Source: Planotetraspora thailandica (GTDB lineage: Bacteria > Actinomycetota > Actinomycetes > Streptosporangiales > Streptosporangiaceae). Taken from it: a DNA stretch of 64,000 nt. Each line of letters opens with the position of its first letter. The first letter of the stretch is position 1. Location of the stretch: contig NZ_BOOR01000005.1 of the NCBI RefSeq assembly GCF_016863335.1, positions 186,001 through 250,000 of the forward strand, read 5' to 3'. Both the position numbers and the translations under genes were made by a program. Below are positions 43,725 through 52,894 of the stretch, piece by piece. Under the pieces are notes generated by a model that worked only from the letters and a program-made list of their open reading frames with translations, did not search any database and was not told where the DNA came from.

Positions 43725-45029
43725 GTGGCCTTACCTGTCGCCCGCCGTAGGGTCATTCCCGCGACGGAAACGACGGGGGCGAAGGTCGTGAGGCGGGCAG
43801 AGAACCGAAGCCCGCAGAGGGCTCCGAAACAGAGGGTCACAGAGTTTTCCCTTGCCTGGATCAGCTCCGCTCTTTCAACAGTGGGAACGCGGACGCTCGG
43901 CGTGGTCTACCCTCTCCTCGCACTGGCCCTCCACCACTCGCCGACCGAAGCAGGGTGGACCGGTTTCGCGTTGACGGTGCCGATTCTGGTCTTCTACATT
44001 CCGGCGGGAGTTCTGGTCGACCGACTGGAGCCGCGCTCGATCATGATGGCGACGGAGCTCCTGAGGGGGCTCGTCGTCGCCTCGCTCGCCGTCGCGATGC
44101 TGTTCGGAATCGTCACTCTTCCCTGGCTGATCGCCGCCGCGCTCCTAGAGGGGACCCTTTGGGTCTTCTATTCGCTGGCGGAGACGGCGCTGCTTCCCTC
44201 ACTGGTCAAGCCGGGTCGCCTCCATCGGGCGCTCGCGCAGAACGAGACCACTGTGCACTTTGCCGCGCTGACGGGAAGGCCGCTCGGCGGCTATCTCGTC
44301 GGGTGCGGTCACCTTGTTCTGTTCCTGGTCAACGCCGTCCTCTTCTTCGGTTCCTGGGGCACCCTCCTCGGCATCAAACGGCCTTTGGCGCGTAAGGCGG
44401 AAACGCCGCTCTTCCACCAACTCTCCGACGGCTTGCGAATTCTGCTGAACCAGCCGTTTCTTCGCTCCGCGATTGCGCTGGTCACCGTCACCAACCTCAT
44501 GGTCAACGCGACGATCATGATCTTCATCGCGGGTTCCAGTGGGTTGTCCTCAGCGACCGTCGGTCTCGTTCTCGCGGCCGGCGGAGTCGGAGGAGTGATC
44601 GGGTCGAGCGTGGCCGTGTACCGTCCACCGCCGCGATCCATGCTGATCATTCACATGTGGGTGTGGGTGGCCGCACTGCTGCTGGCCGCCGTCGGCTCGA
44701 ATCTCGGCGAAAGACCGGTGTTCTTCGGCATGGCTTTGTTCGTCACCGGTTTCGTCGGAGCGCTCAGCAACGTGGTGATCCGGACGGCGGAGGTGCGCCA
44801 CATCGCGTCAGAGATGCTCGCAAGGGTGGTGAGCGTCTCCCGGCTCTCCGCGCACGGAGCCGTCTGCCTGGCGGCCCCCCTGGGTGGTCTCCTGGTGGAC
44901 GGCTACGGAGTGAACGGCGCGTCGTCGGTGCTGTTCGTCATCATGTTCGGCATAGCCGCGCTCAGCACGCTTCCCGTGTTGTTCAGGCGCGAACACGTCC
45001 CGGCGCTGCTGATGCACACAGGCGACTAA
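43725..45029 (+). CDS. MFS transporter (MFS_3 type)
   Basis: The protein has 434 residues with a basic N-terminus and twelve predicted membrane helices (VVYPLLALALHHSPTEAGWTGFALTVPILVFYIPAGVLVDRLEPRSIM is the TM1-loop2 region). It resembles the enterobactin-exporter-like MFS_3 group of drug or siderophore efflux proteins. The start is GTG 43725 with a poor ribosome site. Its stop overlaps the stop of the convergent nSTAND gene by two bases. It might export the product of the adjacent peptide system, but this is inference from position only. Confidence 0.82.
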   Translation: MALPVARRRVIPATETTGAKVVRRAENRSPQRAPKQRVTEFSLAWISSALSTVGTRTLGVVYPLLALALHHSPTEAGWTGFALTVPILVFYIPAGVLVDRLEPRSIMMATELLRGLVVASLAVAMLFGIVTLPWLIAAALLEGTLWVFYSLAETALLPSLVKPGRLHRALAQNETTVHFAALTGRPLGGYLVGCGHLVLFLVNAVLFFGSWGTLLGIKRPLARKAETPLFHQLSDGLRILLNQPFLRSAIALVTVTNLMVNATIMIFIAGSSGLSSATVGLVLAAGGVGGVIGSSVAVYRPPPRSMLIIHMWVWVAALLLAAVGSNLGERPVFFGMALFVTGFVGALSNVVIRTAEVRHIASEMLARVVSVSRLSAHGAVCLAAPLGGLLVDGYGVNGASSVLFVIMFGIAALSTLPVLFRREHVPALLMHTGD

Positions 45030-47038
45030 CGCGTCTTGGTGAGCTGCCCCGCCCTCTCCCTGAGATGGAGGGGCAGCGGCAGGCTTGAGGCGTCGAGGGC
45101 ACGTTGGGCGAGACCGGCCGCCGACGCCGCGTCGCCGACTGCTTCCTTGACGACGGCTGCATAAAGATAGAACGGCGCGTGGTCGGCCGCGTCGCGCAAG
45201 GACCCGTCAATCTCCGCTGAGGCCTCGTCAAGCCGGTTGAGCGCCGCCAGCGCCAGGGCGCGGGCTGCGCGGGCCGACGGCGACTGCAACGGCCGTAGTC
45301 TGTCCAGGTCGTTGAGCGCCTCCGTCATAAGGCCGAGACTCGCGTGAATCTCCCCTCGCGCTCGCAGCGCGCCTGCGGCGTTGCCCTCTCTCCCCAGTAC
45401 GTCGTTGAGCACATGGAGAGCGGTCCTCGGGTGGCCGTCGTACCAGAGAGCCCAGGCCAATTCCACACGGACGGAGGGATTATGGGGCACGCGGCTGATC
45501 GCGGTGTTCAGTTCCTCGACGGCGGCCGACGGCTGTCCTTGGAGAAGGCGTATGCGGCCGATGGCGGTGAACAGCATCCCGACTCTGGTGGGGTCTCCCA
45601 GGGCCTCGAACAGGGACGCCGCCGCCTGGTAGTGGGCGATCGCCTCGTCGAATCTGTGTTGGGCGTGAAAGACGTCGCCGAGCAGAGTGGTGGCGGCGCC
45701 GGCGATTTCGAGGTCGCCGCCCCGATGGGCCAGCACTTTCCGCGCGTGCTTCGCCGAAGCCGGAAGGTCGCTGTAGCTCAGGGCCTGTTCGGCGGCATGC
45801 AGATGATCGACGGGTCCGAAACGGTCGGCCACCGGAAGCGAGGCGTGGAAATTCGCTCTCATCGGCTGTATGAGGCGGTCGTGCGAAAGTTCACACCAAC
45901 GCACGTCGCCATGCGGATCAAGCCGGATGCTGAGTATGTGCTTGTCGGCCAGTGACCTCATCACGGAGTTCTGAACGCCTGCCGTCGTCCCTCTGCCCTG
46001 GCGTACGGTGCGACGCCTGCCGTCCATGACGAAGGTCTTCCGAATCCAGTCCTTGAGTTTGGCGGCGTCTCCATCAAGTTGGATCATGGCGACGTCTCCG
46101 ATGACCTGATCGCAGAACTCCGCGAGGGCACGGTCCGCCCCGGCGAACGCCTCCAAGTCGCGGGCAGTGATCATTCGTCTGTCGTCGGGCAAAGAACGCC
46201 AGAGTGCGGAGCAGATCACCTGGAGATGAACCGGCTCGACGAGTTTCGCCTCGTAACCGGTTTCCCGGCCACAACCGTTGTTAACTGCGATCTTCCGAAG
46301 CTCCTCCACCAGGTCTCGTGCCAGTCCCGCGTCGAATGCTTTTCCCGTGTCGTTCAGCGGACCTGCGACAGCCTGGATCGCGCCGTTCACATCAAGCGGC
46401 TCGAGGGGGAACTTGTGCGCGTGTGTTCCCGTGAGCCGTGGCTCATAGGGAGCGATCGCGTCCAGGTATTCGTCGCGAATGGACAGCAGCAGACGCAGAT
46501 GCGGATTCTCCGAGAGCGCCTGCGCCAGTTGGTCGATGAACCATTCCCGGTGAGGATCCCGTCGGGTGGATTCGGCGAACAGTTCCTCGGCCTGGTCGAT
46601 GGCCAACAGGGTGACGGCCGGACGAGGACCGGGATCCCGGTAGGCCCGCCTCCGCCGGAAGAAATCCGGCAACGTCATGTGTGCCAGGCGGGTGGGGTCC
46701 TCCATCGGCGAACAGGACGTAAGGAGAGCCAGGACGTACGGATTGTGATCGGGCAACGCGGCGGAAGGGGCGAAGGTGCTGCGTGAAAGCCGGCCCAGGG
46801 GAAGAGCCTCGGTCGCCCGCGGATCCAGATGCGGCATGACGCCGGCCTGGAGAAGCGAGGTCTTCCCCGAGGCGGGCGGGCCGTAGAGGATCGTCAGTCT
46901 GTTCGTCCGCCAGGTTTCGGACAGGTCGAGTGATTCATCGTCGCGCGCGAAGAACTTGTGGCTTTCTTCGCGGCGGAAGGCCCGTGGACCCACGTAGGGT
47001 TCAAGCACGGCCTTTCGATGGATCTGCTCAGAAATCAC
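45026..47038 (-). CDS. nSTAND-type P-loop ATPase with TPR repeats
   Basis: This ~670-residue protein starts with PYVGPRAFRREESHKFFARDDE, the usual entry to novel-STAND (nSTAND1) ATPase domains. The Walker A motif is GPPASGKTS (~53-61) and Walker B is VTLLAIDQAEELFAES. A winged-helix segment (VRWCELSHDRLIQPMRANF) is followed by TPR-like repeats (AIAHYQAAASLFEALGDPTRVGMLFTAIGRI, then further pairs). STAND ATPases act as ligand-triggered switches. GTG 47038 follows AGGA; ATG 47110 would add 24 residues without a ribosome site. The FxSxx precursor lies upstream on the same strand. Confidence 0.8.
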   Translation of the reverse strand: MISEQIHRKAVLEPYVGPRAFRREESHKFFARDDESLDLSETWRTNRLTILYGPPASGKTSLLQAGVMPHLDPRATEALPLGRLSRSTFAPSAALPDHNPYVLALLTSCSPMEDPTRLAHMTLPDFFRRRRAYRDPGPRPAVTLLAIDQAEELFAESTRRDPHREWFIDQLAQALSENPHLRLLLSIRDEYLDAIAPYEPRLTGTHAHKFPLEPLDVNGAIQAVAGPLNDTGKAFDAGLARDLVEELRKIAVNNGCGRETGYEAKLVEPVHLQVICSALWRSLPDDRRMITARDLEAFAGADRALAEFCDQVIGDVAMIQLDGDAAKLKDWIRKTFVMDGRRRTVRQGRGTTAGVQNSVMRSLADKHILSIRLDPHGDVRWCELSHDRLIQPMRANFHASLPVADRFGPVDHLHAAEQALSYSDLPASAKHARKVLAHRGGDLEIAGAATTLLGDVFHAQHRFDEAIAHYQAAASLFEALGDPTRVGMLFTAIGRIRLLQGQPSAAVEELNTAISRVPHNPSVRVELAWALWYDGHPRTALHVLNDVLGREGNAAGALRARGEIHASLGLMTEALNDLDRLRPLQSPSARAARALALAALNRLDEASAEIDGSLRDAADHAPFYLYAAVVKEAVGDAASAAGLAQRALDASSLPLPLHLRERAGQLTKTR

Positions 47039-47292
47039 GTGACCGGTCCTATCTGCCGATGGCAGCTCACCGTGGACCTTTGAAGTACCTTCCGGAAAAT
47101 TGAAATGCATGAACTATATTCATGAATTCCCGCCACGGTTCACTCGGGGTTTCAGCGGCTCGGCGCGGTGCCGAACCGTTGCATTCATACACCGGTGGCG
47201 GCACGCCCGCCGGGGAACGCCTCGTTCGGGACCGTCCGCCACGGGGCTCGACGAGAACGCCGCACCGGCATCATGATGCGGACAGGCGTGCC

Positions 47293-47436
47293 TCAGATCG
47301 AGCTCTGGAAGCGGGCGATGGACTCGACGTCGTCGTGGAGAGACGCCCACAGGGCGTTCCGCAGCTGCGCGTTGTCGATTTTCTCGAGCGCCTGCAGAGA
47401 CAGTCCTGTCACATCAATGCACGGAGACTCGGACAT
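47293..47436 (-). CDS. fxsA: FxSxx-COOH precursor peptide
   Basis: The 47-residue peptide reads MSESPCIDVTGLSLQALEKI at its start and ends IARFQSSI, so the C-terminus is F-x-S-x-x with a free carboxylate, the signature of FxSxx-COOH RiPP precursors. It starts with ATG 47436, preceded by an excellent GAGGAGGG site, and stops with TGA at 47293. In this family FxsB radical SAM enzymes crosslink the Phe ring to a side-chain carbon within the FxS motif to form a cyclophane (established for FxsB-type maturases). The maturase gene lies 4 kb away. The peptide is short and easily missed by gene callers. Confidence 0.88.
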   Translation of the reverse strand: MSESPCIDVTGLSLQALEKIDNAQLRNALWASLHDDVESIARFQSSI

Positions 47437-47488
47437 ATGCCCTCCTCGTGTACTTGTGGCTGCCCGAAATCAGGATCTAACGTCGACC

Positions 47489-47577
47489 GATATTCACGAC
47501 CACCATTAGCGGGGTTCGCTCAAGGTTCGGTGGTGGAATCCGGTCTTATTATGATTCTGTGATATTCATCGCCACCA
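47489..47577. promoter_or_regulatory. Divergent fxsA/fxsT control region with repeated motif
   Basis: The motif GATATTCA-N3-CCACCA occurs twice, at 47489-47505 and 47561-47577, in the 203-bp region between the divergent precursor and NB-ARC/TPR genes. The region is AT-richer than its flanks and contains TATGAT (47550-47555) as a possible -10 for the plus-strand gene. Confidence 0.4.
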
Positions 47578-47639
47578 GGCAACCTCTACGATGTTCACAG
47601 GTTGGACAAGCATGACGGCATGACGGAGTGGAGGTCAAC

Positions 47640-50171
47640 GTGGAGCCTTATTCACAGGTGGCGAACTCGGTCCCGGCCAGGGAGCCCGCTATTTGGGAGG
47701 GCGTGCCGTCCCGCAATCCGAACTTCACCGGGCGCGATGAACTGCTGGTTCAGCTGCGGCAAAGTATGAACACTGTCACCGCCGTGGTCGCCCAACCGCA
47801 GACCCTGCAGGGTCTGGGTGGTGTGGGGAAGACGCAACTGGCCATCGAATACGCGTGGCAATACCGGTCACATTACGACCTGGTGTGGTGGATCTCCGCC
47901 GAGCAGCACATGCTCGTACCGTCGTCGTTGGCCGGGTTGGCGCGTCCGCTCGGGCTGCCCTCGGTGGCCGCCACCGGAGTGGAGCAGGCCACGCAGAACG
48001 TGCTCCGGGCGTTGCAGAGCGGTGTCCCTTACCGCCGATGGCTGGTGATCTTCGACAACGCCGAGGAACCCGATTTCATCCTCAAGCTGATTCCGCGTGG
48101 TCCCGGCCATGTCCTCATAACGTCGCGTAACTCAAGCTGGAGTGATCACGAATCCACCATCGAGGTCGACGTCTTCTCCCGGGTGGAAAGCGTGGCGTTC
48201 CTCCGGAAGCGGCTCGGACGCGAGGTCGAGGATTCCGAGGCTGAGCAGCTCGCCGAGAAACTCGGCGACCTGCCTTTGGCGCTGGAGCAGGCCGGCGCCT
48301 TGCAACGGCAGACCGCGATGTCCGTCGACGAATACGTGGACCTTCTGGACAAGCAGACGAACAGGCTTCTCAATCTGAACAAGCCCGCGTCGTACCCGCA
48401 GTCGATGACCGCCGCCTGGCGGTTGTCGGTCTCGCAGCTTGAGGATCGTCTTCCCGAGGCCGTCGATCTGCTCCGGTGTTGTGCGTTCTTCGGGCCCGAA
48501 CCGATTCCCCGCGACGTGTTCCGCCGGGGGAACAAGGTGGTGGGCCCGCGGTTGGGCAAGATCCTCGCCGACCCCATCCTGCTGACCACGGCGCTGAGCA
48601 CGCTGGAGCGCTTCGCGCTGGTGAAGGTCGAGCCCTCCAGCAGGACCCTCCAGGTGCACCGCCTCAATCAGGCGCTGCTGCGAGACGAGCTTTCTCCGCA
48701 GGAGCGCGAGGAGCTTCGGCATGAGGTACATCAGCTTCTCGCCGGCAGCGCGCCCGCTGACCCCGACGATCCGGCCATGTGGCCGAGATTCGAAGGCCTG
48801 GCCGCTCACGTCGGACCTTCCGGACTCGTGGAATCCACCGATCCGAATGTCCGCGCGTTCGCCCTCAACGTCGTCCGCTACCTGTACGTCAGCGGGAACT
48901 ACCGGTCGGCGTTCACCCTCGTGCAGGAGCTGATCGAGGAGTGGACCAGGGCGAGCGGGGCACTGCATCTCGACGTGCTCGTCGCCCGCAAGCATCTCGG
49001 CAACATCCACAGGGAGCTCACCGAGTACGGCAAGGCCTACGAGGTCACCCGCGAGACCCTCGATCTCATGGGGGAGGTGCTCGGCCCGGACCACTCGGAG
49101 ACCTTGTGGACGTCCGCCAGTTACGGCGCGACGCTCCGGGCGCGTGGCGAGTTCCTGCCGGCACGGCAACTCGACGAGCAACTCGTGGAGACGATCGGGC
49201 AGACCTTCGGCGACGACCGCCTGCGTGTATTGCGCGCCAAGAACAACCTCGCTCTCGACTATGCCTTGACCAGCGCCTACGACCAATCCAGAGACCTGCT
49301 CCAGGAGGTCTATCTCGACCTGAGCGACGCGGCCGTCCGCGTGCCGCAGACCACCTTGCTCCGCACGTGGAACAACATGGCCAGAGCCGTGCGGCTGAGC
49401 GGGCAGCCCGCGGAGGCGTGCGACCTCGGCACCGACATCTGCGCGTACGGCCGTGCGGAGCTGGGCCTGGAGAACATCGACACGCTACTCGCCCTGAAAG
49501 ACCTGTCGGTCGCCCTGCGGCGGACCGGGAAGGTCGAGGACAGCCTGAAGCAGGCGTCGGACGCCCACTCCCGGCTGCAGCGCCTCTTCGGCGACGATCA
49601 CGCGGACACCATGGCCGCGGCGATGACACTGTCGAATGTGCTGCGGGCCGCCGGCCAGCTCGATGAGGCATTCGGCATCGCCCAGCAGACGGTCCTTCGC
49701 TATCCCGCGGTCTTCGGCGCGGATCATCCGTTCACCCACGCATGCAACGTCGACCTCGCCCTGCTCCATCGTCTACGCGGTGAGGTGGCCGTGGCGAGGG
49801 AGATCGACGAGAAGGCGCTGGCCGGTCTGAGCGAACGCGTGAGCCGGAGCCATGATTACTCGCTCACCTGCGCGATCAACCTCCAGAACGACCTGGCCCT
49901 GCTGGGAGAGGCGGAGAAGGCGCGCGAACTGGGCGAGCAGACGTACCGGCATGCGCAGGTGTACTTCTCTCCGGACCACTTCATCAGCCTGGCCTGTGCC
50001 AACAACCTGTCGCATGATCTGAGGGCGACAGGTGACGAGGAGGAGGCCAAGCGGCTTCACGCCGAGACGATCGAACGCTATGAGCGGGCTTTGGGTCCCG
50101 AGCATCCCGATGCCGTCCTCGCCCTCAGAGGCGAACGGGTGAACACCGACTTCGACCCGCCACCCATCTGA
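47640..50171 (+). CDS. fxsT: FxSxx-COOH system NB-ARC/TPR protein
   Basis: The protein has 843 residues. The N-terminal ~60 end in the P-loop LQGLGGVGKTQLAIEYAW (~56-73). WLVIFDNAEEPDFIL is Walker B, and LPLALEQAGALQRQ is the NB-ARC GxP-like region. From ~390 the protein is a long series of TPR units (LGNIHRELTEYGKAYEVTRETLDLMGEVLGPDHSETL and at least seven more). It matches the tetratricopeptide protein that accompanies FxSxx-COOH systems. The GTG at 47640 is preceded by GGAGG at 6 bases. It is divergent from the precursor gene. Confidence 0.85.
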   Translation: MEPYSQVANSVPAREPAIWEGVPSRNPNFTGRDELLVQLRQSMNTVTAVVAQPQTLQGLGGVGKTQLAIEYAWQYRSHYDLVWWISAEQHMLVPSSLAGLARPLGLPSVAATGVEQATQNVLRALQSGVPYRRWLVIFDNAEEPDFILKLIPRGPGHVLITSRNSSWSDHESTIEVDVFSRVESVAFLRKRLGREVEDSEAEQLAEKLGDLPLALEQAGALQRQTAMSVDEYVDLLDKQTNRLLNLNKPASYPQSMTAAWRLSVSQLEDRLPEAVDLLRCCAFFGPEPIPRDVFRRGNKVVGPRLGKILADPILLTTALSTLERFALVKVEPSSRTLQVHRLNQALLRDELSPQEREELRHEVHQLLAGSAPADPDDPAMWPRFEGLAAHVGPSGLVESTDPNVRAFALNVVRYLYVSGNYRSAFTLVQELIEEWTRASGALHLDVLVARKHLGNIHRELTEYGKAYEVTRETLDLMGEVLGPDHSETLWTSASYGATLRARGEFLPARQLDEQLVETIGQTFGDDRLRVLRAKNNLALDYALTSAYDQSRDLLQEVYLDLSDAAVRVPQTTLLRTWNNMARAVRLSGQPAEACDLGTDICAYGRAELGLENIDTLLALKDLSVALRRTGKVEDSLKQASDAHSRLQRLFGDDHADTMAAAMTLSNVLRAAGQLDEAFGIAQQTVLRYPAVFGADHPFTHACNVDLALLHRLRGEVAVAREIDEKALAGLSERVSRSHDYSLTCAINLQNDLALLGEAEKARELGEQTYRHAQVYFSPDHFISLACANNLSHDLRATGDEEEAKRLHAETIERYERALGPEHPDAVLALRGERVNTDFDPPPI

Positions 50172-50184
50172 TGCCGGCGGCGTC

Positions 50185-51528
50185 TCACCGCCGCCGATCT
50201 GGACGGCCGGGTGCGGCCGTGGCGCCGTTGCGGCGGGTCCAGGCGTCGAGATGCGCCTCCGACTCCCGGCGGGCCGCGGCCGCCGCGGCCGGCTCGACCG
50301 GTTCCGCCTGCCACGCCTCGAGCGTGCGGTGCGTTTCGCCCACGAAGGCTTTGCCGGCGTCGGTGAGGCCGGCGCTGCCGAGGAGTGTCTCCGTCACCAG
50401 GTAGGCCGCCTCCCTCCAGCGGGCGAATTCGACCTGTGCCCGGAACGCGCTCTCTCCCCGTTGCCGGTGATGCTGGCGGCGCCAGAACCCCGCCACGCCG
50501 AGGAATGCGTACGCGCCGTGGATGAGGCCGTTGACCGGGCGCGGATCCGGGCGCCAGGGCGCGTAATAGCGCCGTCCGTCGTCGGGCAGGCTGAGCCGTA
50601 CCACGTCGGTGAGCGCGTGCAGCTTGGCGTGCTGGAGCTCGTGAGCGAGTGTGGCCGCCAGCGTCAGACCGTCCAGCGGATCGGACAGGGCGATCGTGCC
50701 GAAGAGCTCACGGGACGACGCGCTCCGTTGCGTGGTCGACGAGGAGGTGATGGGGGTCAGCACCGAGATGATCGCGGCGGCTTCCTCCGCGACGCTCCAG
50801 TGTTCCGCCGTCAGGATGCGCCAGGCGTCGGCCAGGTGCGACTCCCAGGATTTGAGCTGACTCCCGGTCAACGGGCTTGGGGCCACGTCCTCCTGCGGCC
50901 ATCGATACGGGTCGAGGTCGTCGATCAGCGGACTGAACTCGTCGGCGATGTGAACCCGGTGAATGGCGTGCCACAGCCCGGCGTCAGATGCCGAATCCAT
51001 CCAGACGGTGGACCCGCCGACGTCGAGCCTGACGCTCCCTCCAGAGGATCGCACTGTGGCGTCGACAAGGCCGTGGACGCCGCCGGGAAGGGCGACCCGT
51101 CCCAGCCCGGGCAGGATGATCGTGCCCTCGTGCGCGGGTATGGAGGTGTGGCAGTCGACGCCGAGGGAGGCGGCGACCCCGACCGCGAGAGCCGCGAGCC
51201 GCCCGGGGTCCTCACCGGAACCGTCCTGACCCGAGAGCAACGACCGGCAGGTCCGCAGGGCCCACGCTCCTACGGCCGGATGGCACAGGAAGCGGTCCAC
51301 GTCCTTCGGAGCGCGCTCTTCGATTTCCGACAAGAGCCCGTAGGCCTGCGCCGCCAACCCTGCGTGCGGGTGGCGGGCCGCTCGCGCCTCCTCGACGAGC
51401 GCCCGGATGAGGAGCCGGTGTTTGCTCCGCTGCGCCGCCGAGAGTTCCAGTACCGCCGATCTTCCTCCTCCACCGGCGGCCAGCCGAGAGAACGCCTGGT
51501 CAGATATTCGATGGGTGGAGAGGTTCAT
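50185..51528 (-). CDS. HEXXH motif-containing putative peptide modification protein
   Basis: This 447-residue protein carries a zinc-metallopeptidase-like motif, ATLAHELQHAKLHALTD (HEXXH as HELQH, about two thirds along). This is the hallmark of the HEXXH family that accompanies FxsB maturases. The N-terminal half is helical (SKHRLLIRALVEEARAARHPHAGLAAQAYGLLSEIE), and the C-terminus is charged. It may cleave the modified precursor or assist modification; this is not established. Its ATG lies 29 bp inside the end of the radical SAM gene, so the two are coupled. Confidence 0.87.
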   Translation of the reverse strand: MNLSTHRISDQAFSRLAAGGGGRSAVLELSAAQRSKHRLLIRALVEEARAARHPHAGLAAQAYGLLSEIEERAPKDVDRFLCHPAVGAWALRTCRSLLSGQDGSGEDPGRLAALAVGVAASLGVDCHTSIPAHEGTIILPGLGRVALPGGVHGLVDATVRSSGGSVRLDVGGSTVWMDSASDAGLWHAIHRVHIADEFSPLIDDLDPYRWPQEDVAPSPLTGSQLKSWESHLADAWRILTAEHWSVAEEAAAIISVLTPITSSSTTQRSASSRELFGTIALSDPLDGLTLAATLAHELQHAKLHALTDVVRLSLPDDGRRYYAPWRPDPRPVNGLIHGAYAFLGVAGFWRRQHHRQRGESAFRAQVEFARWREAAYLVTETLLGSAGLTDAGKAFVGETHRTLEAWQAEPVEPAAAAAARRESEAHLDAWTRRNGATAAPGRPDRRR

Positions 51529-52756
51529 CGGTTCCCCTCAGCCGCGCGACGTCACGCGCGAATCTGTCGCGGATGTACGTGATGAGCCGGTACAGGTCGG
51601 GACAGTAGACGGAAGGCTCGGAGAATCCCGTGGTGGCGCGGTATCGATGCGCGTAGAGCCCTCCGCCGCAGACCGACTTGATATCGCATCGCCGGCATAT
51701 CGGGGACAGGGCCCGGTCGCCGATCTGTCTCGCGACGATCGCCGGATGCACCATCGCGCGGTCGAGAGGGTCCCGGAGGAGGTGCAGGCTGGTCGCCGCC
51801 GCGCCGTGATAACTGGATTTCAGAATGTCCGACTGTTCGATGCTGCCGTCCGTCTCGATGACGACCATCCGGGCGGGGGACAGGCCGACCTTTTCTGTCT
51901 GCGATCCGCGACCGGTGAGCAGTCGCATGATCTGGCTGAACAGCCGAACGTCGGCGTGAACGGTGGCCGAGCCGTACCAGCGATCGAAGATGGGAATGAG
52001 CCAATCCGCGTACGGCGTGGCAGACGAGTCCGGATTGCGAAATGGCGGCGGCTCCGACCAGTTTCCATGGGGGAGGAGAAAGTCGATAGCAGGCGGGTCG
52101 AACGCGAGCAATGCCTCATAGGTGCGTATGGGGTCGTTGCGGATGTCGATCGTGCACAACAAACCACTGAACAAGTGGTGAAAGGGGCCTTCGGTGAGCC
52201 GGCGGAGGGATTCGCTCACCAGCGCGTGGCTTCCCTTGCCGTTCGCGAAGCGCCGGTGACGATCCTGGGCCTCCTCGTCGCCGTCCAGGCTCACTCCGAT
52301 GCGGACACCCAGGCGGTCGAAAAGCCGCAAGTAGGCCTCGTCCAACTGGATGGCGTTGGTCTGGATGCTGACGTTGACGCGAGTGCCCGGGTCCACCGCG
52401 CCGCGGACTGCTCGCACGACGTGGGAGATGAGCTCCGGCCCGGCAAGGAGCGGCTCCCCGCCGTGCAGGATGATGTCGATTTCTGCTAGGTCGTGGAACC
52501 CGGCGTGCTCGGCGATTCTCTGGGCGACGCGGTCCACGACGGCCGGAGACATGCGTCGTGGCTGCGCCTTCCAACTTTGGTCCGCCATTTCGTATATGTA
52601 ACAGTGGCGGCAGGCCAGGTCGCATCGACTATGGATCTTCAAGATGAACTGCTGGAATGCCAGAGGTTTCCAACCCGAAGCGAGGAGCTCGCTGACGTCA
52701 AGGGAATCGGGGAACATGAGCGTTGCGGGCGGCTCCGGATCGACGTTCCCTGGCAA
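51500..52756 (-). CDS. fxsB: FxsB-type cyclophane-forming radical SAM/SPASM peptide maturase
   Basis: The enzyme has 418 residues. The radical SAM cluster motif is CDLACRHCY (Cys 45, 49, 52). IDIILHGGEPLLAGP and IGVSLDGDEEAQDRHR follow as SAM-binding and barrel motifs. A SPASM-type auxiliary cluster region has CRRCDIKSVCGGGLYAHRY and YCPDLYRLI. FxsB-type maturases join the Phe ring of the FxS motif to a beta-carbon (three-residue cyclophane). The start is TTG 52756 preceded by AGAGG at 7 bases. It lies downstream of three P-loop NTPase genes on the same strand and overlaps the HEXXH gene. Confidence 0.92.
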   Translation of the reverse strand: MPGNVDPEPPATLMFPDSLDVSELLASGWKPLAFQQFILKIHSRCDLACRHCYIYEMADQSWKAQPRRMSPAVVDRVAQRIAEHAGFHDLAEIDIILHGGEPLLAGPELISHVVRAVRGAVDPGTRVNVSIQTNAIQLDEAYLRLFDRLGVRIGVSLDGDEEAQDRHRRFANGKGSHALVSESLRRLTEGPFHHLFSGLLCTIDIRNDPIRTYEALLAFDPPAIDFLLPHGNWSEPPPFRNPDSSATPYADWLIPIFDRWYGSATVHADVRLFSQIMRLLTGRGSQTEKVGLSPARMVVIETDGSIEQSDILKSSYHGAAATSLHLLRDPLDRAMVHPAIVARQIGDRALSPICRRCDIKSVCGGGLYAHRYRATTGFSEPSVYCPDLYRLITYIRDRFARDVARLRGTDEPLHPSNI

Positions 52757-52842
52757 GCGGCTACCTCTTACGTATCGTCGCCCCGTCGCGCCGGCACCTG
52801 TCGTGCACCTTCGATACCGCCGGGCGTGTTATGCACCGTTAT

Positions 52843-52872
52843 CTATCTCACACGAGTTTCACCAACAGTCAA
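52843..52872 (-). promoter_or_regulatory. Possible promoter of the fxsB-HEXXH transcript
   Basis: On the minus strand TTGACT (52867-52872) and GATAGA (52843-52848) are 18 bp apart within the 138-bp AT-richer gap between the NTPase gene and fxsB. Confidence 0.35.
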
Positions 52873-52894
52873 GTTTGTTGCCGAAATGTACTGA

